Shown here one piece after another: positions 35,395 to 44,255 of a stretch of 64,000 nt of DNA. How positions within the stretch are numbered: position 1 is the stretch's first letter; each line of letters begins with the position of its first letter. The notes beneath the pieces are model-generated. The model searched no databases, was not told the origin of the DNA, and saw only the letters and a list, made by a program, of their open reading frames with translations. The position numbers were made by a program, and so were the translations under genes. The stretch is from Marinobacter litoralis (GTDB taxonomy: Bacteria > Pseudomonadota > Gammaproteobacteria > Pseudomonadales > Oleiphilaceae): assembly GCF_003336705.1 (NCBI RefSeq), contig NZ_QMDL01000001.1, forward strand, positions 496,001 through 560,000. The letters are read 5' to 3'.

Positions 35395-35850
35395 ATGGGA
35401 TCCGTTAGAATGCAGAAATTTTATCGCACCACTTTAGCCATGACGGAAAACGCAACGCTCCAACTTTTGGATCTGGCTGTATCGAATGCCCAGGAGGCGG
35501 GATTTGAGGCCGCAATTGCTATCGTTGACAGGTCAGGCACCTTGCAAGCGTTCGTTCGGATGCAGGGCGCTTTTTTGGTGTCTTCGGAGCTAGCCCAAAA
35601 AAAAGCAATCACCGCTGTTGGAATGAGCGCAGAAACCATTGAGTTGGAAGCACTGCTCGAAAGCGCAGAGCCGCGTGTCCGTGACGGACTGACGAAAACC
35701 GCTGATTTCACTTTAGTCGGAGGGGGTGTTCCTCTGTATATCAACGAGGTGTTGGTAGGAGGGGTTGGGGTATCCGGGGGGAGTGAAGAGCAGGATCAAT
35801 ATTGTGCAAAGGCTGTAGCGGATCGATGTGAGAAGTTGTCATCTCTATAA
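35395..35850 (+). CDS. GlcG/HbpS-family protein
   Basis: The 151-residue protein (151 codons from 35395; an in-frame ATG at 35410 is also possible) shows the family pattern EAAIAIVDRSGTLQAFVRM near residue 37, SSELAQKKAITAV near 62, and the glycine-rich GGGVPLYINEVLVGGVGVSGG near 114. HbpS members bind haem; GlcG members lie in glycolate and aromatic-degradation clusters with unproven roles. It lies 27 bases after the unknown gene and probably shares its transcript. Confidence 0.88.
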   Translation: MGSVRMQKFYRTTLAMTENATLQLLDLAVSNAQEAGFEAAIAIVDRSGTLQAFVRMQGAFLVSSELAQKKAITAVGMSAETIELEALLESAEPRVRDGLTKTADFTLVGGGVPLYINEVLVGGVGVSGGSEEQDQYCAKAVADRCEKLSSL

Positions 35851-35963
35851 TCGACCCGGATCGGATGGTGGCGAAGGGTGTCTGACATAATGGGACTTCT
35901 CTCATTTAGTTTTGTTGCTGGTCGTCATGTCCAATAAAAGAAATGTTTGGAGCCTAGGTTTCT

Positions 35964-36911
35964 ATGGTGCATTTAAAAATCCTGATGGTTGGTGCTGGTG
36001 GAATTGGCGGTTATTACGCGGCAAAACTGGCCGAGGCCGGACACGAGGTGACTCTGACAGCCAGAGGTGAACACTTAAACGCATTAAAACTGAACGGGCT
36101 TGTTGTCGACTATGCAAGTCGACAAACTTTTCGACACTCCTTACCGGCCTACTCCCATAAAGAACTCGTCGATAGCTGCCAGGCCCGTGACTTTGACGTA
36201 GTGATTGTTTCACTAAAATCCACAGCAACCAAAGAGGTATTCGCTGAGCTCGCCGAATGGCTACAAGCAGCTAAAACACCAGTGTTGTCTCTTCAGAATG
36301 GGGTCGACAACGAGCCGCTGATTGCCGAAATCATAGGCGAAGAGCGCGTAATAGGTGGATTGGCTGTTCGTATCGGGGGACACATTCTGAAGCCAGGGCA
36401 TGTTGTGGCTGAAGGTGCAGCTGAAATTGTCATGGGCGCTTGGCCCTTGAAGGAGATGAACGATCCCCGCTCCCAGGTTGTTGATCAACTGAGCCGAGAA
36501 TTTAATGCAGCTGGAATTCCTACTGGTGTAAGTGACAATATCCGGTATGAGCTGTGGCGAAAGTTGTTGATTAATAACGGTGTTAATCCACTCTCGGCTC
36601 TCACCCGCCTAGATACCCGAAGCCTCACGCACCACCCTGAATTCCGACACGTTGTCGTTGGGATGATGAATGAAACATTGGATGCCGCGAAAGCTGATGG
36701 TGTGGATCTTACCCGCGAGGATTTGGAAGAAATGTTTGATCTGATCAGTAGCTTTAATGCTATCAAAACGTCCATGCTGGTCGACAGAGAAAAGGGGCAT
36801 CCATTGGAGCTGGATAGCATCGCTGGTGCTGTTCTCAGGCGGTGTGAGTCCATGGGAGTGGAAGCACCTTATACAAGACTGGTATGTGCCTTGCTGAATC
36901 ACGGCCTTTAA
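35964..36911 (+). CDS. Ketopantoate reductase-like (PanE/ApbA) dehydrogenase
   Basis: The 315-residue protein has the N-terminal dinucleotide loop MVGAGGIGGYYAAKLAEAGHEV, the conserved SLKS region near residue 77, LQNGVDNE near 112, and the C-terminal helical domain with KLLINNGVNPLSALT near 197, including the conserved Lys and Asn. Such enzymes reduce 2-dehydropantoate, but many homologues beside catabolic genes act on other 2-keto acids. It lies after a 113-base gap from the GlcG gene and before the convergent GntR gene. Confidence 0.85.
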   Translation: MVHLKILMVGAGGIGGYYAAKLAEAGHEVTLTARGEHLNALKLNGLVVDYASRQTFRHSLPAYSHKELVDSCQARDFDVVIVSLKSTATKEVFAELAEWLQAAKTPVLSLQNGVDNEPLIAEIIGEERVIGGLAVRIGGHILKPGHVVAEGAAEIVMGAWPLKEMNDPRSQVVDQLSREFNAAGIPTGVSDNIRYELWRKLLINNGVNPLSALTRLDTRSLTHHPEFRHVVVGMMNETLDAAKADGVDLTREDLEEMFDLISSFNAIKTSMLVDREKGHPLELDSIAGAVLRRCESMGVEAPYTRLVCALLNHGL

Positions 36912-37027
36912 TAAACGCTTGCTTATTTTCTGGGGGGATTACAAACAACCTCCGTCAAATACGCAGAATGGTTAGACTGGATCGAAAGGCCGATCAGGCA
37001 AGAAAACGAAAACACTGGGATCCAAAT

Positions 37028-37672
37028 TCAAGAAAAAACCTTGCCTAACGAGGCAATAAAAGGCGTGAATTCACTGCGGCTCATGTCCAGATGATGGAAC
37101 ATCAAATCTGCCGCCAGTTTTTCATTCCTTTGCATGATCGCCTCCGCAATCGAGACGTGTTCATGCGCAGATTCGGAGGTCATCCCGGCAACTCGGTGAA
37201 TCTGTCGACGATATGGGGCTACTTTTCTTCGTGCATTGAATACCGTGTTCACTAATTCATCGTTACCCGTCATGTGGTACATCAATTCGTGAAACTGCTT
37301 GTTTGATTCTGAGTATTTCTCCACACCTGTTTCGGCACCCTCGATAGTGAGTTTTGCTAAAGCTAGGAGTTTGTGTTTGTCTTCAACACTGCCAGAGCGT
37401 GCAGCCAGCCTTGCACAGGATGATTCTAATACAGCAAGAAGCTCCAATAGGGACAGCACATAGCTTAGACTAACCTTTTTTACGAACACCCCTCTTCGTT
37501 CTCGGTATTCGACCAACCCATCGCTCTGCAGGCGTGCCAAAACCTCCCTAATCGGGGTTCGCGACACTCCAAACTCCGCTGCCAGGGTTCGTTCGTTAAG
37601 CCGGTCACCGGAAACATAGAAACGATCCAGAAGTCGCTCTTCCAAGATTTTTTGTATTTGATCCCTGTCCAA
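37028..37672 (-). CDS. GntR-family (FadR/FCD subgroup) transcriptional regulator
   Basis: The 214-residue protein has an N-terminal winged helix-turn-helix (RTLAAEFGVSRTPIREVLAR, residues 29-48, then RLQSDGLVEYRERRGVFV) and an all-helical FCD effector domain with metal-ligand histidines, for example in KQFHELMYHM. It follows the TRAP transporter genes on the same strand, behind a terminator. An ATTTGGTATACCAAAT operator-like palindrome upstream of the first gene of the operon (43238-43253) suits this subgroup, so it probably represses the putative malonate operon. Confidence 0.9.
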   Translation of the reverse strand: MDRDQIQKILEERLLDRFYVSGDRLNERTLAAEFGVSRTPIREVLARLQSDGLVEYRERRGVFVKKVSLSYVLSLLELLAVLESSCARLAARSGSVEDKHKLLALAKLTIEGAETGVEKYSESNKQFHELMYHMTGNDELVNTVFNARRKVAPYRRQIHRVAGMTSESAHEHVSIAEAIMQRNEKLAADLMFHHLDMSRSEFTPFIASLGKVFS

Positions 37673-37696
37673 AGAAAGCTCCCTTCTCCATTAGCG

Positions 37697-37731
37697 AAAA
37701 AATGCCCCTTGGGCAAAAGACCAAGGGGCAT
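37697..37731 (-). terminator. Rho-independent terminator after dctP
   Basis: ATGCCCCTTGG (37702-37712 approximately) pairs with CCAAGGGGCAT (37721-37731) as a perfect 11-base stem with an 8-base loop. On the minus strand it is followed by a run of T residues (37702-37697). It ends the operon before the GntR gene. Confidence 0.85.
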
Positions 37732-37743
37732 CGAGAGTGGTGG

Positions 37744-38730
37744 TTACTTATTGTATTCGTTAAAGACCTTTACCAACAGGTCCGCATCTTTACCGTAGGA
37801 TTTGGAAAACTCGCTCAGGTATTTTGCCGACAGTGCGTTAACACGTTGTTCGTCTTCACCCTCAAGCTTGATCACAGCCGTGGACTGCTCTTCAACTAGG
37901 TCAGCGAGGCGCTTCGATTCTTCCGCAAAGTTGTCTGCAGACCACTTGATGGTCTTTTGAACAGCTTCCCGAATTGCCTGGCGTTCAGACTCATCCAAAC
38001 GATTCCATTTGCGCAGGTTCATCACCAGAGCGTAGGGCGTACGGACAATGGAGCGGTCCAGCCGTGCCGGGGCAACTTCAGACAAGCCCAGGTTAGCATA
38101 GGAAGAGTTGGTGGTGATTACGCCATCAACGCCGCCGGTTTGTAGTTGCAGGAACTGCTCAGCCGCACTCATAAAGACGACAGAGGCATCAAGGTCTTGT
38201 AGGGCAGGATCTGTGTATCCGCCCACACCCCGAATCCGCTTGCCAGAGAAGCCTTCAAGGCCCTTAACATGGTCGGACATGAACACAGTGGTATCGCCAG
38301 AGGAATTGATGAAGCCCAGCAGTTTGACCTGTGATCTTTCAAACTGCTTTCCCAGGGTTTCGAGCACACGCGGGTCGTTGGCAAACTCCAGAAGCTTGGC
38401 ATCGCTCATCGACTTCGGCGGGAACGGGACGGTGAAGATCCGCATTAGATCCACACTGCCCACTGCGTAGCCGCCAAACAGGCTGTAGACATCCACCGTG
38501 CCTCTGGCAGTGGCCATAAATCCGTCTCGGCCTTTAACAAGGGACTCCGAAGGAAAGACCTTCACATCAAAAGTCTTGGAATCCAGGGAATCCGCAAAGT
38601 ACTGGGCCGTTTTTCCGCGGAAGTCTTCTGTCGGGAAATAGTGGCCTAGTCGAATAACTTCTTTCGCGTTAGCCGAGACAGAGATGGCCGAAGCCAGCAG
38701 CAGGAGTGAGAAAAATTTACCTAGAGTCAT
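37744..38730 (-). CDS. TRAP transporter solute-binding protein (DctP type)
   Basis: The 328-residue periplasmic protein has a signal peptide (FFSLLLLASAISVSANA). Its mature part starts with VIRLGHYFPTEDFRGKTAQYF, and the central IRGVGGYTDPALQDLDAS segment carries the conserved arginine region that binds the substrate carboxylate. It delivers an organic acid to the DctQ-DctM membrane pair encoded immediately upstream. Malonate or a related dicarboxylate is inferred from the adjacent ligase and carboxyltransferase genes, because TRAP systems serve malonate in some proteobacteria. Confidence 0.9.
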   Translation of the reverse strand: MTLGKFFSLLLLASAISVSANAKEVIRLGHYFPTEDFRGKTAQYFADSLDSKTFDVKVFPSESLVKGRDGFMATARGTVDVYSLFGGYAVGSVDLMRIFTVPFPPKSMSDAKLLEFANDPRVLETLGKQFERSQVKLLGFINSSGDTTVFMSDHVKGLEGFSGKRIRGVGGYTDPALQDLDASVVFMSAAEQFLQLQTGGVDGVITTNSSYANLGLSEVAPARLDRSIVRTPYALVMNLRKWNRLDESERQAIREAVQKTIKWSADNFAEESKRLADLVEEQSTAVIKLEGEDEQRVNALSAKYLSEFSKSYGKDADLLVKVFNEYNK

Positions 38731-38764
38731 CAGTTAATCCTCATTGTTTTTGTAGATCGATCGC

Positions 38765-40054
38765 TTAATAAAGGGCTGTCAGCGAAGGGAACATCGATAG
38801 AACGACGATCGCTGCAGCGTACAGAACGATGAACGGGATGGTGCCTCGGATAACCTGGGATAAGGTGAGCCCGGCAACACTATCTCGTACAACGTAAAGG
38901 CATAGGCCGACTGGCGGCGTTATCACGGCAAAGCACATGTTCACCATGATCACGACACCCAACCAGATGGGGTCAAAGCCGTAGGCAAGCATCGCCGGGA
39001 AGATAATCGGCACGGCAATGATCACCAGGGAGATGGCATCGAGCAGCATGCCCAGGAAGAACAGCATCACCATCACGATGATGAAGAAGGTCCACTTATT
39101 GAGTTCCGCCGAGATAACCATTTCCGCAACTTGCTGGGGTACCTGGGCATTGCTGAGGGCATAGCTGAAGACCATGGCGAAGGCAAGGATAGCCAGCAGC
39201 ATGCAGTTGGTCTTGGTGGATTTAACCAGAGCCTCCGAGAGGGTTTTAAGGGACAGTGAGCCTTTCATCGCTGAGATCACGAGGGCACCGAACACCCCGA
39301 TAGCGGCTGCCTCTGTGGGGGTAGCAATGCCGTTATAGATACTGCCAATCACCACAACGATAAGAAAGATAACAGGACCGGCAAGGGCTAGCGATTTGCC
39401 AAAGCTCAAATCCTTACGCTCGTCAGCGGTCGAATCGACACGCACGAAACCCGGTTTTTTGCGCTCCTTCAGTAAGACAAATGCGACGTACGCACACATC
39501 ATCAGTACGATGACGATTCCGGGTATCAGAGCGCCTGAGAACAGGTCCGCAATCGAGGTTTCGGTAACAACGCCGTACATGATCAACGGCAGGCTTGGCG
39601 GGATGATCATGCCCAAGCCACTGGACGCAGCTACCGTGCCCGAAGACATCTCGTTGCTGTAGTTACGCTTCATCATCTCGGGAATAGCTACGCTACCGAT
39701 CACCGCCGCAACACCGACAGCGGTTCCGCTGACGGCGCCAAAGATGGCTCCGGCAACGATGGCGCTGATGGCCAGTCCTCCTGGCAGCCAGCCAAACCAC
39801 TTGTCTACACTCCGGAAAAGGTCCTTGCCGACGCCCGAACTGTTGATGATCTCGCTCATCAATACAAACAACGGAATCGCAACCAGAACGAACTCGGAGA
39901 CGGTTCCCCAGATGATGTCAGACACCGCAAACGAAGCACTAAAACCTCCGACATAAACGATGCCCAGCAACGCTGAAATTCCCAATGAGAATGCGACTGG
40001 CGTGCCCAGCGCGAGCAAGATCAGTAGCGATGCGATAACAATCAGGACCATCAT
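38765..40054 (-). CDS. TRAP transporter large membrane subunit (DctM type)
   Basis: I start at 40054, where the ATG overlaps the dctQ stop (ATGA); an earlier in-frame ATG at 40081 lies within dctQ. The 429-residue product has about a dozen transmembrane helices and typical DctM signatures: FVLVAIPLFVLMSEIINSSG, GAIFGAVSGTAVGVAAVIG near residue 100, SSGLGMIIPPSLPLIMYGV and the C-terminal NMCFAVITPPVGLCLYVV. It is the sodium-driven permease of the complex. Confidence 0.93.
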   Translation of the reverse strand: MMVLIVIASLLILLALGTPVAFSLGISALLGIVYVGGFSASFAVSDIIWGTVSEFVLVAIPLFVLMSEIINSSGVGKDLFRSVDKWFGWLPGGLAISAIVAGAIFGAVSGTAVGVAAVIGSVAIPEMMKRNYSNEMSSGTVAASSGLGMIIPPSLPLIMYGVVTETSIADLFSGALIPGIVIVLMMCAYVAFVLLKERKKPGFVRVDSTADERKDLSFGKSLALAGPVIFLIVVVIGSIYNGIATPTEAAAIGVFGALVISAMKGSLSLKTLSEALVKSTKTNCMLLAILAFAMVFSYALSNAQVPQQVAEMVISAELNKWTFFIIVMVMLFFLGMLLDAISLVIIAVPIIFPAMLAYGFDPIWLGVVIMVNMCFAVITPPVGLCLYVVRDSVAGLTLSQVIRGTIPFIVLYAAAIVVLSMFPSLTALY

Positions 40055-40566
40055 GCCTGTGCTCCTTGCATTGTTCGGCAAACGCCGCAGATGTTACGAA
40101 CGAGTAGCCTGATAGCTTCGAGGGCCAGGACGGCAGCGCCAATTGGCATGAACATTTGGGGAATAAACAGAGGCATTGCCAGCGTGGTAGATGACCGCCA
40201 ATTGAGCTGGTACGACAGCAGTGCCATGTCGTACGTGGCGTAGCCGACCACCAGTGCTAAGCCTAGGACCAAAACATCAATCAGTGCCAGCAAGGCAAAT
40301 TTAGGTGCGCCGGTGAGCATGTCGATAAAAATCGACATGCTCACATGGCCACCCTCTCGGTAGACCCTTCCAGCGGCAAGGAACAGGATAGATGCTACGA
40401 GGTAGCCGGAAACCTCTGACACCCAGACAGAAGAGGTACCGAACAAAAAACGGTTGACCACTTCCCAGATGATAGCCACGACAAGGAAGACCGTCACCAG
40501 CAGGGAGAGATGGAAACTTAAGTCACCAACCCTGCCTACTACTTTATCTATTGTTCTTATAATCAT
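40051..40566 (-). CDS. TRAP transporter small membrane subunit (DctQ type)
   Basis: The 171-residue protein has four hydrophobic segments and the DctQ hallmark (WEVVNRFLFGTSSVWVSEVS near residue 35, then YREGGHVSMSIFID near 70). GAGGT lies before its ATG. It pairs with DctM, which it overlaps by four bases, and lies 37 bases downstream of the ligase gene. Confidence 0.92.
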   Translation of the reverse strand: MIIRTIDKVVGRVGDLSFHLSLLVTVFLVVAIIWEVVNRFLFGTSSVWVSEVSGYLVASILFLAAGRVYREGGHVSMSIFIDMLTGAPKFALLALIDVLVLGLALVVGYATYDMALLSYQLNWRSSTTLAMPLFIPQMFMPIGAAVLALEAIRLLVRNICGVCRTMQGAQA

Positions 40567-40602
40567 AAAAACCTCATTATTGTTCGCGTGTTGACGGAGG
40601 CA

Positions 40603-42117
40603 TCACTTAAAGAGTTTGGCGTTGTCCGTCCTCAGCTGGGCCTTAACAACTTTGCCCATGGCGTTGCGAGGCAACTCGTCAACTACCTTCACGGCTTTTG
40701 GCACCTTGTAACTGGCAAGATTTTCTTTGCAGAGGCTAATGACTTTGTCAGAGATCTGCTCGGAAGGGGCATCCAACACCACCACGGCGACAACGGCTTC
40801 GCCAAAGTCTGGATGGGAGACGCCGATAACGGCCGATTCTTTCACACCCGGCGCGGTGTCGATAACCAATTCCACTTCCTTGGGGTACACGTTGTACCCA
40901 CCTGAGATGACTAGATCCTTCCCGCGGCCGACAATGAAGAGGTAACCCTCGTCGTCCAGCCGTCCCAGGTCACCGGTTTTAAACCAGCCATCACCGGTGA
41001 ACTCTTCGGCGGTTTTTTCGGGCTTGTTCCAGTAACCCTTCATCACTGCCGGGCCTTTGATCTCAATGCCGCCCACTTCGCCAATCTTTGCGGCGGACCC
41101 ATCCTCAGCCGTCACTCGGACTTCAACGCCTTCGATCGGCAAGCCAACTGAGCCAATTTTGCGCTCTTTGTCGTAAGGGTTGCTGGTGATGATGGCGGAT
41201 TCGGTCATGCCATAGCGCTCGAGGATCACGTGGCCGGTCCGCTCCAGGAACTGCTGGCTGGATTCCTCAAGCAGTGGTGCAGAGCCGGAGATGAACAGGC
41301 GAACAGAGCGGGTTACATCTTTATTAAAATCGGGGTCCGCTAACAGGCGCGTATAGAAGGTGGGAACACCCATCATCACGGTACTTTCAGGCAGCTTTTC
41401 CAGCACCACTCCGGCATCGAACTTCTCTAGAAAGATCACTTTGCTCTGCGAGAGAAGTACGCAGTGGGTCGAGATAAACAAACCATGGGCGTGGAATATG
41501 GGCAGAGCATGAAGCAGTACGTCGGAGGACGTAAACTTCCAGCCTTCTGTCAATGACTGACCGTTCGACGCGAGGTTGTCGTGGGTGAGCATCGCGCCCT
41601 TGGGCTGGCCGGTTGTTCCCGAGGTGTAAATAATGATGGCGACATCGGAGCCGGCTCGCTCCACTGCCGCTGCATTAGGCTCACAAGCCACCTCGGCGGA
41701 CAGCAGAGCGCAATGGCCAGCCTCGTCAAAGAGCGCTGAGCCAAACTTAACATGGGCCTCAATCGCTTCCTGGTTCTCCTTGGCGCTGACCTCGGAGCAG
41801 AAAAATACCGCAGGCTTGCTGTCACTCAGGAAATACTCGATTTCCCGGGCTTTGTAGGCGGTGTTTAAAGGTACAAAGATGGCCCCGGCCCTTAACGTGG
41901 CCAGGTACAGGAAGAATCCTTGTGGGCTTTTATGGATCTGGGCGGCAACCCGGTCACCAGGCTGTACTCCAAGCTGTCGAAGGTTTTCGGCAAACTTTGC
42001 GGTGATTTCCAGCAGGTCGTTGTAGGAATACTCCTCCCCGGACGGGCCCTCTAGGAAAGGCTTTGCACCGGCTTGAATGGCGGATTCCAGGATTCGGTTA
42101 AAGAAGTTCTTGTTCAT
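40603..42117 (-). CDS. Acyl-CoA synthetase, malonyl-CoA synthetase-like (MatB type)
   Basis: The 504-residue ANL-superfamily enzyme has the P-loop IIYTSGTTGQPKGAML near residue 160, the GYNVYPKEVELVID hinge region near 410, and the C-terminal PRNAMGKVVKAQLR with the catalytic lysine. Length and sequence resemble malonyl-CoA synthetases, which activate malonate or methylmalonate with ATP and CoA. Its gene overlaps the upstream carboxyltransferase stop by one base and lies before the TRAP genes, a layout matching MatB with a MatPQM-like transporter. Substrate specificity is inferred. Confidence 0.85.
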   Translation of the reverse strand: MNKNFFNRILESAIQAGAKPFLEGPSGEEYSYNDLLEITAKFAENLRQLGVQPGDRVAAQIHKSPQGFFLYLATLRAGAIFVPLNTAYKAREIEYFLSDSKPAVFFCSEVSAKENQEAIEAHVKFGSALFDEAGHCALLSAEVACEPNAAAVERAGSDVAIIIYTSGTTGQPKGAMLTHDNLASNGQSLTEGWKFTSSDVLLHALPIFHAHGLFISTHCVLLSQSKVIFLEKFDAGVVLEKLPESTVMMGVPTFYTRLLADPDFNKDVTRSVRLFISGSAPLLEESSQQFLERTGHVILERYGMTESAIITSNPYDKERKIGSVGLPIEGVEVRVTAEDGSAAKIGEVGGIEIKGPAVMKGYWNKPEKTAEEFTGDGWFKTGDLGRLDDEGYLFIVGRGKDLVISGGYNVYPKEVELVIDTAPGVKESAVIGVSHPDFGEAVVAVVVLDAPSEQISDKVISLCKENLASYKVPKAVKVVDELPRNAMGKVVKAQLRTDNAKLFK

Positions 42118-43220
42118 TATTGAGGTCCTTCGATTCGATCAATTATTTCCAGCTCAATGAGCTCAATTTCTTTTTTCTGGGCCGTTGCCGATGTGACGAT
42201 TTGGTCCACGATTCCATACGGTAAAGCCTGTACACCTACACCCGGGGCCGCCGTGACTTCTGTTGCCGCGGCAGCGAGAGCTATGTAGAGCCCCCCCGAG
42301 ACGTCCTTGGCAAAGTGGCAGGTGATCTGGAAACCATCTTTTTGCTTGCGGTAAATGGCCTCAGACAGTGCAAAGAGCCAATAGCTTTGGTAGGCGTTTT
42401 CGTCAGCGGCATCGAGGCTGTGGCATGACCACTCATAGGTAAGCGCTAACTCATCCGAGTGGTCCCATTTGGCTACAGCCAAGATGAGTGCCAGCAAGTC
42501 GTTGATTTGGGGCGGCTGAGTACCAGTGCAGTTAATGCCGGATTGATCCTCCTTTACTCGAGAGGAATCAAAGGGCAGCTCCGACGCTTTCACCAGTTCT
42601 GCGCCGCCATGGGCGGAGTCCTCGTGTGAAAGCGCACGATGTAGGTGCGCCTTAACGTCATCTAGGCTCTCAGCCCACACGCCGAAAGCATCGTTTCGAG
42701 TACGGTTTTCTGCGGCAATTATCGCGCGGATGTCGAGGGGTTGATTTTCTGGCTGCCCCTCCATAACCCGGGGGCCCGTCATAGAAACGCGGGTGGCTTC
42801 GCTATAAATGCGCGTGTGTCCGCTCATCGCCAGCAAGCTGGCGCCACCAAAAACGTTCTTACCCATTAACACCACAATGCGGTGTCCTTCGGAGCGGAAG
42901 GCAAGTGCAGCATTCAAAAGCTTACGGAACGAGGCCTGGATCCCATCACCCTCGTTGAGCTGTGCACCAGAAGAGTTCAAGTAGAGAACCACCGGCAAAC
43001 CCTTTTCAGCGGCGTAGGCGAAAGCGGAACAGATCAGGTCAATCTCGACAGTGCCGAGGGCGCCTTTGTTGGAAGTCTCTTCAGACTGCACAAGGACGAC
43101 AGGCTGCTCAAGGAAGCGTGCGGACCAAGTGGTGATGGAAAGCTCGGTGCCCTCAAGGTGAGGTGCCAGCGAATCCTGACGGACGAAATGCTCACCAGCA
43201 AACTGTTGCATGAGATTCAT
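42117..43220 (-). CDS. Carboxyltransferase-family protein, malonate-decarboxylase beta/gamma-like
   Basis: The 367-residue protein has a crotonase-type carboxyltransferase fold. The first half (VLYLNSSGAQLNEGDGIQAS near residue 98, then GKNVFGGASLLAMSGHTRIY near 144, TGPRVMEG) resembles the beta subunit MdcD; the second half (HFAKDVSGGLYIALAAAATE, then GIVDQIVT) resembles the gamma subunit MdcE. There is no CoA-transferase (MdcA) or acyl carrier (MdcC) gene nearby. Instead a malonyl-CoA synthetase-like gene follows, so it may decarboxylate malonyl-CoA directly and replace MatA. It is the first gene of the operon, 18 bases after the GntR-type palindrome. Confidence 0.75.
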   Translation of the reverse strand: MNLMQQFAGEHFVRQDSLAPHLEGTELSITTWSARFLEQPVVLVQSEETSNKGALGTVEIDLICSAFAYAAEKGLPVVLYLNSSGAQLNEGDGIQASFRKLLNAALAFRSEGHRIVVLMGKNVFGGASLLAMSGHTRIYSEATRVSMTGPRVMEGQPENQPLDIRAIIAAENRTRNDAFGVWAESLDDVKAHLHRALSHEDSAHGGAELVKASELPFDSSRVKEDQSGINCTGTQPPQINDLLALILAVAKWDHSDELALTYEWSCHSLDAADENAYQSYWLFALSEAIYRKQKDGFQITCHFAKDVSGGLYIALAAAATEVTAAPGVGVQALPYGIVDQIVTSATAQKKEIELIELEIIDRIEGPQ

Positions 43221-43237
43221 GGTATTTCCTTTTTCTT

Positions 43238-43253
43238 ATTTGGTATACCAAAT
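43238..43253. promoter_or_regulatory. GntR/FadR-type operator
   Basis: ATTTGGTATACCAAAT is a perfect 16-base palindrome that matches the TNGTNNNACNA pattern of FCD-type GntR regulators (TGGTATACCA core). It lies 18 bases before the carboxyltransferase start codon, suiting repression by the regulator at 37028-37672. Apart from this site and the repeat near 43537, the 333-base gap to the RES toxin gene shows no gene. Confidence 0.75.
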
Positions 43254-43473
43254 GAGACCACTGGTGCCCCATCTGTTTATATTGGACTTTAGTCTAAGTT
43301 GGTGGGTGCAGCTGGGCTGCGGAAGTAGGGGGGATAAATGATCAGATTTTTCTGTCTTTTGTGGATGAGGAAAGCCTTAAAAGGCCGCCGGAGATTAGTT
43401 GAACAGCGCACTTAAGATTGTGCCCATTCAAACCAACAATGAGATCGTAAAGGGACGAAGGCTGGCAGAGAAA

Positions 43474-43555
43474 AGTTAGCTAAGGCTGATGGGAAGTAAG
43501 CCGATATCCGCGATGACCGTCAAGTCTGACCAATCAGGTGTTAGCTTCTAACGCT
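43474..43555. repeat. attC-like hairpin and repeat copy A
   Basis: AGCTAAGGCTGATGGG and CCAATCAGGTGTTAGCT are imperfectly complementary ends, enclosing about 35 bases. The 3' part continues into GGTGTTAGCTTCTAACGCT (43537-43555), which recurs with two changes at 44966-44984. The layout recalls an integron attC site, but the canonical AAC of the 5' box is altered. The stop codon of the RES gene lies at the edge. Confidence 0.45.
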
Positions 43556-44255
43556 AAAACTGGGTTTCCCGAGAAGTGATTTTACAGATGTCGATAATCT
43601 TGCGACCATCGATCACGAACTCGTAGTGAGCCGTCTGTACAATGGATTCGACACCTCTTGGCGTGAATAGTCCCCAGCAGGTTTTGCCCGGGGCTCTTAC
43701 TGACCAATAGACCAGTCCATCGGAGCCGTCTTTCCGAAGCTTTCTACCCAGCATGTGTGATTCTGCATAGTTATCCGAGTCGTATATGCCATCGGACAGG
43801 GGCAGGGTGGTCGCATCGTGAATGGTTGAGCTTGAAAATGTGCAGGCCAGCCCACGGAACACGAGTCGGTCAAAGGCCAGATCTTCAATATTGGCGATAT
43901 ACTTCCCTTGGTGGTAAGCAACTTCTTGAATGGCCGTTTCCATTTCGTCGGCCATATACAGCACGCCGTATTCACCATCGCTGAAACGGCTTCCGTCCGG
44001 CGCAATATGTGTAAACGCAGCCACGGCATAGGAACAGCCCGGAATGCCCCACGGAACTTCCGCAACATCCAGATAATCCAGATTGCCGACTTCGGATGAC
44101 AGGCGAGGGTTGGTAAGGGCCTGCAGTTCGTACAGATCCTCGAAATCCTCGGCGCTGGCGACATCCTCAAAAAGATCGATGGTTGGCAATTTAGAATTGA
44201 TCAGCCTGTACGCCTTTTGATGAGTCAACGATGTAACTGGCAGGCTGCCCCCCAT
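43554..44255 (-). CDS. RES-domain toxin
   Basis: The 233-residue protein has the RES domain: the arginine region YRLINSKLP near residue 16, the ADEMETAIQEVAYHQGKY segment near residue 107 with the conserved glutamate, and a serine block ahead of the C-terminus. RES toxins of the MbcT/ParT type attack NAD+ or ADP-ribosylate targets. It overlaps the antitoxin stop by one base (TAATG), so the two are translationally coupled with the antitoxin first. Confidence 0.88.
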   Translation of the reverse strand: MGGSLPVTSLTHQKAYRLINSKLPTIDLFEDVASAEDFEDLYELQALTNPRLSSEVGNLDYLDVAEVPWGIPGCSYAVAAFTHIAPDGSRFSDGEYGVLYMADEMETAIQEVAYHQGKYIANIEDLAFDRLVFRGLACTFSSSTIHDATTLPLSDGIYDSDNYAESHMLGRKLRKDGSDGLVYWSVRAPGKTCWGLFTPRGVESIVQTAHYEFVIDGRKIIDICKITSRETQF

